The notes under the pieces are model-generated. The model ran no database searches. It was not told the DNA's origin and worked only from the letters and a program-made list of their open reading frames with translations. The position numbers and the translations under genes were made by a program. A stretch of 64,000 nucleotides of DNA from contig CANUEZ040000179.1 in NCBI GenBank assembly GCA_948099385.1, positions 10,682,001-10,746,000 of the forward strand, given 5' to 3'. Shown here piece by piece: positions 1 to 11,930 of this stretch (positions are counted from its first letter, which is position 1; each line of letters starts with the position of its first letter). The DNA is from Fasciola hepatica. Lineage: Eukaryota > Platyhelminthes > Trematoda > Plagiorchiida > Fasciolidae.

Positions 1-650
1 AGCTGTAATCAAAGCTCACCGTAGACAGACGGCCAGTCATCTAGTTCGGACTACGGTCTCCGGGTGTCAAAGTTCAACGCATAGACATGCAAATTATGAA
101 TTAGCCAACCTCTTTCCGTCTTCCACCTACTTACATTTGCTCCTTATATCTGAAAAGATCAGAAAATTGACATTTTCGTGATGGCACGTCTTTAGTGTTG
201 CAACCCCGATGACATATTGTTGTAACCCTCGTAGTCTATTCACTGTTCACTACAGACGACCACCTATATACCTAACTTCTGTCTCGCACTCCAATTACAC
301 CAAATCACCAACGTGGAACCAGGACTCGTCCGAGCTGTGTTTTCATTATGTGCGCCCATGCGCTCGATCGAGCGCTCCGCAGGATCTGTCCAACTATCTT
401 CCCTTTTGCTTGCATACGATGATATGATTGGTTGTTCATGTCCACTCACAAGGTCACTGTAAGCTGATTGGGTAATCTCACCATAACGCTCGCGCGGTCT
501 GTCTGGCACAGATTACATGCACGTTTGTTTACGTATACTCTGAGAACTCTGTGTTCTGATTAACGATACAACAGTCAGCATACAATGTGAGAAAAGTTCA
601 TTGATGAACGCGAAGAGGAATTCACCATTTTCTGACAATCGGCTCGTAAT
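1..650. other. Non-coding flank, nothing recognised
   Basis: No gene, RNA gene or recognisable mobile element is visible. Open frames here are short and lack family motifs. It is probably intronic or intergenic sequence upstream of the RTE remnant. Confidence 0.5.
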
Positions 651-1085
651 GTTTTACTCAACAGTTATGAGAGCTGACCACTCCGTGTTGAGGATGTTTG
701 GCATCCTTCCGTGACCAACAACCAATGTCTCCGAAGCATTTCTCGCTCCTAATGAAAATATTGAGCGAGTAATGATGAGGTATACCGTCGAATGTTGGTC
801 ACAGATAACCGCCTGCTGACCAAAGTGATCACTTTGCATCGCCTCCAGTGGCTCGGACATGTTTTACGTATGCCTGCCCGTGTTCTATTCGCACGTGCTG
901 GACAAGGCTGGAAGAATCGACGCGGTGGTTGGGCCATGACTTGGCGTAGTGGTATGAAGAAGCTAACACCAGTGTTGACTTCGATTGATGCCTCTCTCAT
1001 TCCTGGTTAGGGCCCAAGGGCTGAGGATTGTTGTTGATTAGAGATGTCGTGGGACGTGACTCAGAATAGAAGTCAGTAGCGCGAA
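651..1085 (+). pseudogene. RTE-type LINE, 3' end of pol (remnant)
   Basis: The reading frame at about 792-1010 has the C-terminal signature of RTE-type LINE polyproteins: the segment HRLQWLGHVLRMP, then AGQGWKNRRGG, then a tryptophan-rich stretch. In RTE elements this follows the reverse transcriptase and thumb domains. Upstream, 655-790 is similar to the homologous part of another copy at about 18120-18240 (shared run taatgatgaggt), but in broken frames. No reverse transcriptase or endonuclease precedes it, so it is a 5'-truncated, inactive copy, typical of LINE insertions. I infer it lies in an intron of the host coiled-coil gene or just upstream of it. Confidence 0.75.
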
Positions 1086-1300
1086 TACTGTACGGCCCGC
1101 CTGTTGAACTCTTGTGTCCCATAATCACAAAAATGTCACTCAGACGAAAGAAAATGACAAAATAACATCAAAATGTGCACGGCAAAGAAAAGTAAAAAGC
1201 CGTAACATATCACATCTTTTGCTAACTGTATCATATTCTGTTGCACTTCCCTTCACCGACTTTTGTATGTTGTTGATGCTTTTTTTGATTCCAGGCTGAT

Positions 1301-1303
<3 letters not shown>

Positions 1304-1355
<52 letters not shown>
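1304..1355. repeat. (TA)n microsatellite
   Basis: An uninterrupted alternating TA tract of about 50 bp. Similar tracts recur at 11338, 19162, 38434, 39633, 40084 and 61123. Confidence 0.97.
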
Positions 1356-1359
<4 letters not shown>

Positions 1360-1463
1360 ATGACATACGGTTTACGGAGTTTAACCACCTCACTGTGATT
1401 CGCCTTACATAATAAAACAAATTGGTTTTCTTTCTTTTTTCCTACGCTGTACCGTCTGATCAG

Positions 1464-1653
1464 ATTCGGCTGGCTCAAAAGAGAACAATTGCTGACCTGA
1501 AACACAGTTCACTCGGTCGGCATGGTACAGGTGCACAGCTGGACGAAGCGTCGCAAGCAACCAACAAGGGTTTGGCCACATCAATACGAATTCGGGAACT
1601 CGAACGAGAAGTGGACTATCTGACCGCGCATGTAGAGGAGTTGTCTGCAAAAT
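1464..1653 (+). CDS. Internal exon of a predicted coiled-coil protein (exon A)
   Basis: A pyrimidine-rich tract and acceptor CAG precede 1464. The exon ends at 1653 before the strong donor GTGAGC. Acceptor phase is 0 and donor phase is 1. The next candidate exon at 9211 needs exactly one borrowed base, so the two fit. The peptide is polar and charged and ends with a heptad-like stretch, IRELEREVDYLTAHVEEL, typical of an alpha-helical coiled coil. No enzyme motif is seen and I do not recognise the family. Upstream exons must lie outside the window or be too small to find. The evidence is splice-signal quality plus phase match with four later exons; no transcript data were available. Confidence 0.6.
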
Positions 1654-4600
1654 GTGAGCACATTTAAAGGGGACAGCGTATAAAGCTGAGTTTTTTCTTT
1701 TCACTGATGAACGGTAAATTGTGTGGCTTAACTAGTTTGAACCAGAGGGTTCAGTTTCACATGATCGTGCATGAGTGTAATGGAAGGAAGAACTCTGGAA
1801 GGCACCCTGACCCCAAGAATTGCAGTGGTGAACTATATGAGATCCTAGTGGGGCCGGGCGTGGTAACCAGCGGGATGACAGCAATTAAAGTCTACCACCA
1901 AAGTGACGGGCGGTTGCGGCACTCCAACCTTTGACCTCCGAGATGGTAGATAAACGCTTTAAGTCACTTTGACCACCGTTGGTCATTACTGAACGATGCA
2001 TCTCAGCGTCTTCTTTTGAAGCTTGAAACCTACGGAAGTCAGATTTAGGGCCACATGGCTCAGTATTATCACGTCTGAATTCTATAGAGTTTTGACATTC
2101 TCCTTCCACCATAAACCTCACAATAGCTTCGGTTTTAAGCTTCCGTAAGAGTGAATTTGGATCGAATACCGATAGACAAATTTAACAAACCAGTAAAGGA
2201 ATTTCTCCCTCAGTGACGGTTTATAATGTAGTAAGATCGGCTTAAATGACGCCAGGCGTGTGTCCTCCGTTTCTTCTTGGTTTCGCTTGCGAGAACAGTG
2301 GATAAAAAAGCATGCATAACAGGCGGTTTATTCAGGGGTGAGAACGCAAATGAACGAGTGCATTTCATCATCAATAGCAACGGTCTCAAGTTCACCGGCC
2401 TGTTCGGCTGTGAGCCAGACAGAAAGCAGTCACACGCTGGTTAGTCCGTATGGTTATGATTGGGCATGACAACAGAAACCAAAGTACTTATAAACTTCCA
2501 GACATACGGACATAGAGGAGTGCAAGTTCAGTTTATGTTCACTGGGCTCCGAATTTCTGAGCGCAACACTAAATTTTGTTACGCGTGCCACTCCCACTAA
2601 GCACAAATTCTGGCCACCACCACCGCCGCGCAGTACCATAAGAGGTACTGTCGACATACTTCCAGTTGTTTGGACTTGGGTCTCCCAGAAAGTCGCGCAG
2701 ATGAAACCTTTAATGCAAGTCACGTGTGGTTTCATCGCTTTCAGAAACGTGGAAACTTGTATTACTTGTGTATTGAGGTAATATCATGCTTACTAATCGG
2801 TGTAAATGTGAGTACAGCATAGTAGAATGATGCCGAATAACGACTTACGAACATTTCGAATTGAGAACAGCCGTACGGCATGTACCTCACTCGTAAGTTG
2901 AAGAGCAATTGTAATATCAATGCTATTGAGTGTGCATAAGTGAGGAAGAGATCAATCCCCTTGTAACGTGTGTACATGCGCGCGTGCGCTTGTTACCGGC
3001 CAAGTCAGACACTATAATGTGTACTGTGACTTGGAAGGTTTTGGTGGGTAAAATTTGGACCAAAAAGTGACTCGTCTTTCTCGCGGTCGGATTTTAACCC
3101 ATGCTTTGTTATCACGTGCGGGCTACGAGACCACATCAAGGGTTTGGGGCAGTTCGTCCACCCTAATTATTACAACAGAAAATGATATACACCGTAGTGA
3201 ACTTGTAGTGCGACTGCTTCCGGCAAGATTCCCAAGTAGATGAACTGGTATTCACCATGATGATACGATGACATATTGCTTGATTATGAATTGCCATTTG
3301 CCAGATTTCTAGTAATTCAGTTGTGAAATACGTAGGTGTTTAGTGTTAAGTAACACAGTGTTGTCAGAATTGTTAGTAGTCAGTCAACGTTTTGTTTACC
3401 GCGGCTGTTTTACCTGTCCCGCTGACTCTAATGAGAGCTGTTCGGCCTGCAAACTCTCGTTTCATTTGTAAAGAACAAGGAGTATAGGTTGTCAGTCCAT
3501 GTGCTCACTCGTTGCACCCAGCGCATTGGTCCAACTGGTGTGGCTGACCCAGCCTCGAGGCTTAAATGGCGCTGTCAGGATTCGTCTCTCGTTTATCAAT
3601 TCACGCCATCGATCGATTGTCCTGTCGTTCGTGTTTTCGTGGGCTTGGTAGGGGCCGGTGCTAAAGCACTGTTTGTCGGTGACACGGAACCGTCTTCCGA
3701 ACGATGTGTCAGACCACAACTTCACAGCGGCTAACCTTCCTCAAGACTGCTTTACAATCGAAAAAACTTGGACTAATAGTCTCAAGTCATTGGGTATCAA
3801 AATGCATTTTGTTTGTGTGTGTGTATGGTGGGGATGGGTCTCCGTTTCATCAGTTGTGGCAAAGCCATTCGAGGTCGACATGGTGATTTTTGAACCGTTT
3901 ATACATCGGTGATGTTAGTGCCGTCCATATGCCTCAGATCTTTGCCCCATCGTTTTCGGTTGGGACACACAGGTTTGGCGGTAATTGCTGAAGCTTCGGT
4001 ATCCAGGTTCTTAGTATATGTACGGAGACCCCGTTGGACGATTCTGGTGTTATCGTAACCAATTGTGTGCTTTTCGGTCATAGGGTTGTATGCGACGGTA
4101 GAGTTACGCTCCAGTTTTGTTGAGGTGATTTTATCAATCGGAGTGGATTTCTCTTTATTTTGTGCTCCAAAATCTTGACCTTCAACTCGATGCCCGTTCG
4201 ATATATCCGACAACTGATCTTGTAAACACAATTGCTGTGCTCCTGTATCTGAAGAGAGTCCTTGCTCTTTGTCAGTTAACTTTGCAATGTGTTGTTTATC
4301 CGAAAGAATACGAGGATGCCATAAATACCAAGGGCTTTTCTGATCGCCTTCAAAGTACTCGACCCGTATGAGATGCCGACGGAAATCAGCCAATCTGATT
4401 TTCTCTTGTTGTTTTTGTTTATGTCTGATTCGCTGTGACGGGTAGTTTTTGTCCCACAGGACGATCTGTAGGTGTTTCAAACCATCCCACTAACCCGTGA
4501 GAAGTCTATTCCGCCCACGAATCATCTCAGTTTATTAGCACAAGACACATTATGTATATAGGAAGAAACAGTCACTGACACCAATCGCTGCAGCGCAAAC

Positions 4601-7017
4601 CAACTGGTTCATACTTGAACCAACTAGCCTGTCTTCTGATTGGTTGGTTGACCACATGACCAGCTGCTACGTGACGGAAATCCGTTCGCGTCTCATCGAC
4701 CCGCTACCTTGTCATTTGCGCATCCGCCGGCACAACCAATGACCTGGGCTCTGGACAGGCACTGACATGCTGATTGCAGACGGGATATGGCTGACCATCG
4801 ACCATGATTCAGCACCTACTCTCACAGTAGGCGTCTCATTTCCTGCTTGCGCGTGTTCTCCTTGCAGAGTTTGTCGATTCAGTTGGCCAGCGACGAGACG
4901 GGCACACGTTTATTGCCGAGTCGTAGTTCAGATATCTGTCAGAGAGTGTGGGTTTTCCGTGAATGCTCACTGCGAATGTCATTCACTTGTACCCGGCAGT
5001 CTAAGAAACACTCATGGGGCGCATCGTTTTTTCGATACTCGTGATGATTTGAATGCTTCCGCACGTTACCCAGTACGTTATAGCATCGTCTCCACTATCG
5101 AATCAACTAGACGGAGCCGGGCCTTGATAGTCAGACTGTACAGAAACAGCGGAGTCGCCTCATGATTGGCCAGTAGTGTTATTAGCCAATATTTAAACGA
5201 GTATGTAATAATCAAATCTGGAAGAATACATTCCTACCATTCTTGTCAGTCTTTGTTGCGCGTAGTCTGGGTGTGAACTATTCCAATATATACGCTCGGT
5301 CGGGGAGATTCAATTCTCACAGCACCACGATCCGATTCTAGGCTCCAATACATTAATCAGTCGGGAAAATATCCAGAGCTTTCGGTGTGGCCTCGTAGCC
5401 CGGCTGGCATAAGCGCACACCGCGGCGATTTATGAGTGGTTTCTTTTCTTGAATTCAAGTCCCACCAAGACCGAACGTTTTTCATATCCTAGATCAATCC
5501 AACAACGCTATGGATCAGTAACTTCATGTCGTGGCATCATCAAGGTATCCAATTCTCTTTCAAATGGTACGGTGGACGCCTGGGTTCAGTCAAATGAACC
5601 CATTCGACTCTGACCCGGCCCGCCCTACCTTATTTCACTGTACTCACCTTGAAAAGTTTCGCCTGAAGAACTAAATACAGTATAGATTTGCAGCGGATCC
5701 AAAGTCTTTTCGGGAGTCTTTCATTTCAAGATTGAAAAACATTGTACCACTACGCCCAAGTTATATCACTTCAAAGATCTGTTACGGAATCACAGAATTT
5801 CAGGAGCTGACAAACGCCCTCCTATAATTAGGGATTATTATTTTAAAGAACAGGGCAGACCGAAATGAAAGAAGACATGGTGTGCTGTTGAAATCACTTT
5901 CGCCACAGTCTCTGTCTATCGTACTCACTGCTCGGCCATAAGTGCAATAAGGGAGAGAGAGAGAGAGCTGTACTATAGATAAACATCAAAAATCTTGGCC
6001 TTGGTACTCGGAATGGCAAACCCCAATTAGTCATGACCATCATGTCAGTGTTATGGGGTGTCCACGGCCGGATAGGGGTTTTCTGAATCCTTAGACCGAT
6101 TTATATCGCTCGATCGTTGACGGTGTGTATCGTGTTCCATTTCACGAAATTGGTTAGTACTAATTTTTCATGAAATGGTTGATCACGCAGTATCCACGCT
6201 CCAGTCGTCACTGGAAACTAGTTGTTTCATAAGGTGGCCTACGGTCTGCCGTTAAAAGTTTCGGCTCATTATTACACGGTACCAAAACTTGTCTCTAAAA
6301 ATTCATGAAAGAAACACTATGCGGCTATTCAATCTGTGTTCTCAGAACCCGTCACAAATGTCCTAACCACCGAGCACCAACTGAGGCTCGATTCCGGTCA
6401 GGATTGTCAGTTGAACTCTTTGACCGTGGTGTTTGGCTGGCTTTCAAAACACGGGATTATCCCCAATCTACACAGTGTTCAAATAACTACCATAATTTGA
6501 AATTCGCAAACAGCTGCTTTGATGCTTGCCAGCAAGCGGCACAGTTTTGTTTCCATGCCTTTTGAAATTAGCCTGTTCACGGAAATTTCTTGGGCGTATT
6601 CCTCGTGTTCACTCGAACACCTTAGGTGTTAAACAGAGGTTGAGCAATGTCACTGGTTTACGCGTCTTCATTAGTATAGCCCGAAATAGTTTAAGCATCT
6701 GTGGTATTCCTTGGGTAATAACCCATTACTTACACAAACTGATCGCCTTCTGAGATGGAGGTGAATCTTTTACGACTGAAACACAGATTTGTCGATATTG
6801 TTTTAACCTCGTGGTCTGATTGCTCTTTTCCACGGCCCACCTGGTTGGATTCCCCCGGACTGGCTTAATATGACCTGAGCTAACGCGGTGTACTGTGGCG
6901 GATCAATTAGGTGGAGCGTCGAGACATGTGCACCTTGTACTGAGGGGGTTTTTGTCCCACCTCCATAACTGGTCACAATGACAAGTTCAGGAATGGAGAG
7001 TAGTGAGTCTAAATTCC
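1654..7017. other. Long intron-like region, mostly unannotatable
   Basis: Between two phase-compatible exons. It contains one long minus-strand open frame (3899-4480, listed separately), a short GA-rich run near 5950-5970, and otherwise only short frames without domain motifs. I infer intron sequence with decayed repeats. Confidence 0.45.
3899..4480 (-). CDS. Unrecognised 193-codon open frame, hypothetical
   Basis: An uninterrupted minus-strand frame of 193 codons starting with ATG, unusually long for this base composition. The product would be basic and hydrophilic, with no signal peptide, no membrane segment and no motif I recognise. Sequences such as KQKQQEK and CPNRKRWGKD are lysine/arginine-rich. 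It lies inside the predicted first intron of the coiled-coil gene, in a region without other features. It may be a fragment of an uncharacterised transposon ORF, or chance. No splice sites or promoter support it. Confidence 0.25.
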   Translation of the reverse strand: MKHLQIVLWDKNYPSQRIRHKQKQQEKIRLADFRRHLIRVEYFEGDQKSPWYLWHPRILSDKQHIAKLTDKEQGLSSDTGAQQLCLQDQLSDISNGHRVEGQDFGAQNKEKSTPIDKITSTKLERNSTVAYNPMTEKHTIGYDNTRIVQRGLRTYTKNLDTEASAITAKPVCPNRKRWGKDLRHMDGTNITDV

Positions 7018-7371
7018 CTAATTTTCTCCATTGGGTTGAAATCGGTGTTGCGCGCCACGGAACAACAACCAACATCTGTTTACATGTGAATTATGAATGG
7101 CGGTATTGTCACGCCGAAATATGGCATCTAGTTGGCGGTTTTGGACGCATCCTCTAGCTGCTTCGTCTCCTGAATTGCGCAGGAAATACCTCGATGAAAT
7201 ACCACGAACAGTTGGTTGAATCACACTGCTCGAGTCCTGGATACACGTTTCACTTATGCAGCAGACATCAATCTTCAGAGAATCTATTGTGAGGGCTAGG
7301 CACGCCTGCTGACCGGCCTGCATGAGTGTACGCACATTAAAAGAGCCGAGATTCAGAGGTTGACGAGGCTT
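7018..7371 (-). pseudogene. RTE-type LINE, N-terminal endonuclease fragment
   Basis: The minus-strand frame contains the start of an apurinic-type endonuclease domain of RTE LINEs: SFNVRTL followed by an alanine/leucine helix, then IDVCCISETCIQD, which holds the catalytic-region glutamate (SET). The frame degrades after about residue 60 of the domain and nothing similar to the reverse transcriptase follows on this strand. It is therefore a short internal fragment, oriented opposite to the predicted host exons. Family assignment rests on the NVRTL and SET motifs. Confidence 0.7.
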
Positions 7372-9210
7372 GAGAAAATGTGAATTCCAGGATAGGGGAT
7401 TGTTCCCGACACTATTTGACAATGAACCGTTGCGAGTATCGGGCGCGTTATCAGTGGGAATATTATGTGTGAATAGAGGGGGCAAAGAGAAGGGGTTGGG
7501 GACAAAAGGTAAAGATTGAATAAAAGAGAGGGAACTCTGAGCAGTAGCCCACTTATCACTACCCCCCCCCTGCTCGATGCATTCGGCATTGCGGTCCTGA
7601 TTAGCTCGCGCGACGACCAATGCAGCATGGAACTGTTTATATTCGTGCAGTTCATGGAAGATGTTAGACGGGTACTGTTAGGATGTGTAGCCGTAAAACA
7701 GGAAAACGGTTGGGGTTCTCAACCAAAGTCCTTAGTTCTAACAAGAACCTGTCTGCAAGGCAGCTGAGTGGCTGAGTGGAAGCCCATTTGTTTGGGCCGA
7801 CTACTCTTTCACTGATTTTACCGACAGAGTTTCCGGCAGAAATTGTCTCCCAACCCAGAGGACCAAAGAGACTGGACTTCGTCTAGTCTCTACCCATTTC
7901 CCTCCGAGGTATGACTGAATCTTCGGCTTGAGTTAAGCCACTCTGCGTAGCTCGTTGGATCGCTGAGGCGCGCAAGCTGTCACACCACCTCTAGGTGCAG
8001 TCTTGTTGCGACGGATACCAGTGTGTAAATCACCTGCTTGAGTTTAGTATCCACAACACCCCGATAGCGCATTCACAATTCCAATCAGGTTCATTGCATC
8101 AAGAATTGGCTGTCATCAGAGTGTCCCGTTCACTCCCAACCCCGTTCTTCCTTGTAAGGGATCAGCTGCGATTTCTCCGTCAAAAAGATTAACATTCGTT
8201 TCATCAGTCGAGAATAAGAAACAGTTTCGGTCTCACAAATCAACTATTTCCATGTAAGGTTTTGGCACTTTTGGTTCATAACAATAGTGGTACCAACCGG
8301 TACCGCACGTATTGATTTGCTGGCTGTTAACTTTCCATCCAGATATCGACCGGTGGTGGAAACATTGACGGCTTTTAGTATCTTGTACGCATCCCGAACA
8401 GCACGTTCTTTACTCTTGCAAATAGAAACTTGTATATTCTGCTATTCAAGGTGCTGTTTGGCCGTCACACAAACACCTGGCCGAATCGCAGCCTATCATT
8501 CATATGGCTCGGTGGTTTTCGATTTGTAGTGGGCTTGTCTGTTTTGAATCAAATGTCGGACGAATGTACAGGTACTATTTTTTTTGTTAATCGGTGTGAC
8601 GATCTAACGTATGGTGTCGTGGGCGGTAGCAGTTGTAAGGTGTGACTGAAATTCGGAGTAATTTGCATTGCAATCACTGCTTTTTATTGCTAATTAATGG
8701 GTCGTTCGGTGATAGCAATGCAATTTTACCGGATCTGTACATTTCACTCACCCGGAACGTGAAAGCTGACTGAAAGGCTTGCCTGGCCTTATTGATGGGG
8801 TCCTGGATTACCGCGTGAATGCCCAATGCAATCACAGTGACCAAGATCCTTGGCTTTGGCCGCGATCAGATCTGGCCCGAGTGCGTCATTGTCGATCCAG
8901 AGTGATCCGATGCACAGGGAGTGGGCGAGCAGTGCGGCCATCGACGGGGAACGGACGAGGGTGGTCGACGTGTCGTGCTTCAGACAAATCAGAACTGCTC
9001 AAGCAGCCAATCGGGGTGCAATTTCGAATTCTTTCGACTTATACTTGGGAAATACTATGTAACGGTATCGTGGATCTCACTGATCAATAGATGCATTTTA
9101 CAACTTCCGAATGAACTTACTCACGAGCAGCTTGTTTGTAAAACGCAATGAATGGCAGCCAATAGCACCTAACCTTGGTACATTGTGTTGTTATTTTACG
9201 ACCCACACAG
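7372..9210. other. Intron-like sequence, nothing recognised
   Basis: Only short frames and no repeat family that I can match within the window. It ends at the acceptor of the next predicted exon. Confidence 0.45.
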
Positions 9211-9458
9211 CCCAATCGAAAGCTGCCGCGTGGAAATACATTGAAGCTCAAAAAGACAGCTTGCAGGTGAGAGAGGAATTGTCGAAAACACGTACATTGG
9301 TGGAGGATTTAAACGACCAGATAGTCCAACTGCGTGTTTCTACCAGCCAGGCCAAACGCGAGGCTAGTTTGGCCCAAGTAGAGCTGGCATCCATGAGACG
9401 GGCCCATGAAGAATATGCAAAAAAGACCCGGGAGCAAATCAATCGATTAATGAGGCAG
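9211..9458 (+). CDS. Internal exon of a predicted coiled-coil protein (exon B)
   Basis: The acceptor is a T-rich tract ending CACACAG before 9211. The donor is CAG|GTATGC after 9458. The length of 248 nt enters in phase 1 and leaves in phase 0, matching exon A before it and exon C after it. The 82 encoded residues are almost entirely helical and charged: for example EELSKTRTLVEDLNDQIVQL, then a stretch rich in Gln, Lys, Ala and Glu ending KKTREQINRLMRQ. Heptad spacing of Leu/Val/Ile is clear, so this is a long coiled-coil segment. It is probably a structural or scaffold protein, for example centrosomal or ciliary; that role is inference only. Confidence 0.72.
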
Positions 9459-10984
9459 GTATGCGTGTAATTTGCATTTTGGTTTTGTGTCTCTGGCGTA
9501 AAAAAACGATCTACTGTTATTTCTAATTGGAAGTGCAAGGCTTGAGAAGCAAGGTTGAGAAACTGAACTGACCTACTAATTAGGGTGAATGTGCACGGTT
9601 TTTCACATAGTAAACGGTGTGTCACATGATGAATGATTCTGCATGGTCCATTACGTCCGCAAAGTTGAACCTCGCCGTTGTTATGTACTCACAGACAAAA
9701 CAAAGACCGACACTAGACCTTATTCTTGAACACGACGCATATTGTGCATGATCTATTGTTCCATACTCGAGCATGATCATATCAAAAGGAGTATATCTAT
9801 AGCCACAGGGTTCGGCTATCAGAGTGAGCAGTCAAACCGAAACCATGAGAAACACAAAACAAACATTCCCCTTTGCAAATTTAAAAACAGAAGTCAGAAA
9901 CACAGCTTGTACGATGAGCAACCTGGACTATTTCGTGTCCCCTTTTCAGAGCGTATACCGCAGTTAGAGTGGTTTTTTCTGTAGATATAATCACTTTGAC
10001 TACGGCATGCACTAAGCGAAATAATCCAGGATAATCTCCATACAATAATAGTGGGATTCGAAATACCGAAAGATAAACGATCACAATAAGCCATGCGCGG
10101 TACCAGTCAGATCGATTATAACGGCCATCTAGCAACGAAGTTGAGTGGTCGACCGTCACCGGTGTGTGGACTGCCCGGATTGGTGCACATCAGCATTTGT
10201 TTTAAACGTATTTTTCACCCTAGCTGTGTACACAGCTGAGAACAAGTCAACATGAATTTTGACCTAGCCCAGTCGCCTCGTTGTGAGGTTTACGGTGCGA
10301 AGTGGAAAGTTTGCTTACACAGCAGTGATGCTGCATCAACAGCAACAAGTACAAAAGTTCGTTGCTCCAACTATCAAATTGACATCCTCAATTGTGGTTC
10401 AACGATCGACATCGTGAAGTGGGGGATTCTGCAGACCCCGGATCGAATCACACATGTGGAAGGCCTCCCAACCAGCAATCCAAAAGCTTTGAAGGTATTG
10501 TACAGATCCTGCATCGTAAAAATAAGAAAGTAACGAGATTTTTGAGAAGCATTTCTGATAATGCATTAGCTAACCGTAGATAGACCACCCATCTAGAGAG
10601 TTGTCTGCGATATATTTCATGGGCATGAACGTCACAGTTTTCACTGACATATGAATCTTACATGGTTAGAAGAAGAATAAACGCGGCTGGCCTTCCGATC
10701 ATTAGTACACAACCACAAAAACCACTTTGCATTCAGTTGCCCCGAGGCTGAAACGGTGGTACGCAGCATTGTGTATCAAAGTTCGGACTTCATCAACACT
10801 GAATCAAGCGATCCGGGATGTGTACACAGGCGAAATTACGCCAGCTGCAGCTGAGCGGTCGTTTTCCTGTTTACATGTGCACACAGATTATCTGTTAGTC
10901 ACGCAAAATGTCTGATCGCATGGAACAATCAGATGATACCCAATAGTAATGGAATCGTGCACACATTCAAAGGCTGAGGTTCAT
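9459..10984. other. Intron-like sequence, nothing recognised
   Basis: Short frames only, on both strands. The plus-strand frame at 10252-10533 has no splice-phase or domain support and is left out. Confidence 0.4.
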
Positions 10985-11100
10985 CCTCGGGATGGACAGT
11001 CTACTAATTTGAACACAGCAATCAAAAGCATTAGATTGCACGAAGCTTTCTGGAGCCTTTCGCGTCATCTTTGCTAGAGTATACTACATTCAAAGTGATT
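10985..11100 (+). repeat. Dispersed repeat R2, copy 1
   Basis: About 90 bp here match the reverse complement of 13425-13512, with shared runs such as aatttgaacacag and agcattagatt. The copies are clearly diverged. The family is not identified and full ends are not visible. Confidence 0.5.
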
Positions 11101-11325
11101 GTTTACAAAATGGTCACCTCAATATCTACACAGCAGCTTTACCCCTATAATATATATAATTGTCTTTGTTGGAACCACGTTTCACAAAACACGTGAGATC
11201 TGAACAACCGACTCGTTCGAATAGTGGTGCAATCTATTATTCCAACGGATATACAAAATCCTTCGTATCCGAAAACTCACAGCCACCTCCAAACAAAGCT
11301 AAACTCATCACAGCTCCAAAATCGA

Positions 11326-11337
<12 letters not shown>

Positions 11338-11376
<39 letters not shown>
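11338..11376. repeat. (TA)n microsatellite
   Basis: About 38 bp of alternating TA. Confidence 0.97.
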
Positions 11377-11380
<4 letters not shown>

Positions 11381-11841
11381 TAATTTTAACGTCTTTACGT
11401 ATCATCACGAAGTAGAGTATTTCAGGCAACCATTTATTTCGTCTGCTGGTGTCGATCGAGCAGTTACACGTAATGTGCGTTGAAATCTCTTGCAAGCAGT
11501 AGTAATGCGTTCCAAAATGGTCGTGTTTCCACGCAGAGCTTGCAATGATTGATCGACAGCCTCGGGTGACATTTTGTGCGCATTGGTGCATTCATTCTAA
11601 ACAATAAATTCGCATTTCTGCCATACTTCTTCATGCCGGATGCTTTGGAAAAGTTGCACATGGAGGTTTCCATGGGTTGCGGAATAAGCTCATCATGGTA
11701 ATCAGAACACGAGTTGTAGGCAAACATATGTTTTCGGTGATTTTATTCACAAGCCATTAAAATCACATTTATATGGAAACGAAGTTATAAGAAACACCAG
11801 ACTCGAGTTTCGCTCTTGTTAGGGCAAATCAGTGGTGCATA

Positions 11842-11930
11842 TCCTCCGCCACACCCAGGGTTTGAACCCGGGCCCTCCCATCTCGAAGGCGTGCGTGTCA
11901 CCACTGCGCCACCCCGCTCCCGTTCGAGCT
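11842..11930 (-). repeat. tRNA-derived SINE head (family 1)
   Basis: Read on the minus strand this has both internal RNA polymerase III boxes of a tRNA-derived element. The A-box-like GGTGGCGCAGTGG is at 11901-11913 and the B-box GGGTTCAAACCC at 11858-11869, about 40 bp apart. The tRNA-like part starts near 11921. A tail continues towards lower coordinates without poly(A). The anticodon arm does not fold cleanly, so a SINE or tRNA pseudogene is more likely than a functional tRNA. Confidence 0.6.

Noticed and set aside
4767..5165. 132-codon plus-strand open frame
   Set aside because: Cys/Arg/Ser-rich, overlaps another frame on the same strand and has no family motif.
10252..10583. Possible exon or small gene
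   Set aside because: Two overlapping frames, no domain motif, and no phase-compatible splice sites with neighbouring exons.
11842..11930. Functional tRNA gene
   Set aside because: A and B boxes are good, but the anticodon arm does not fold properly and the sequence continues as a SINE-like tail.
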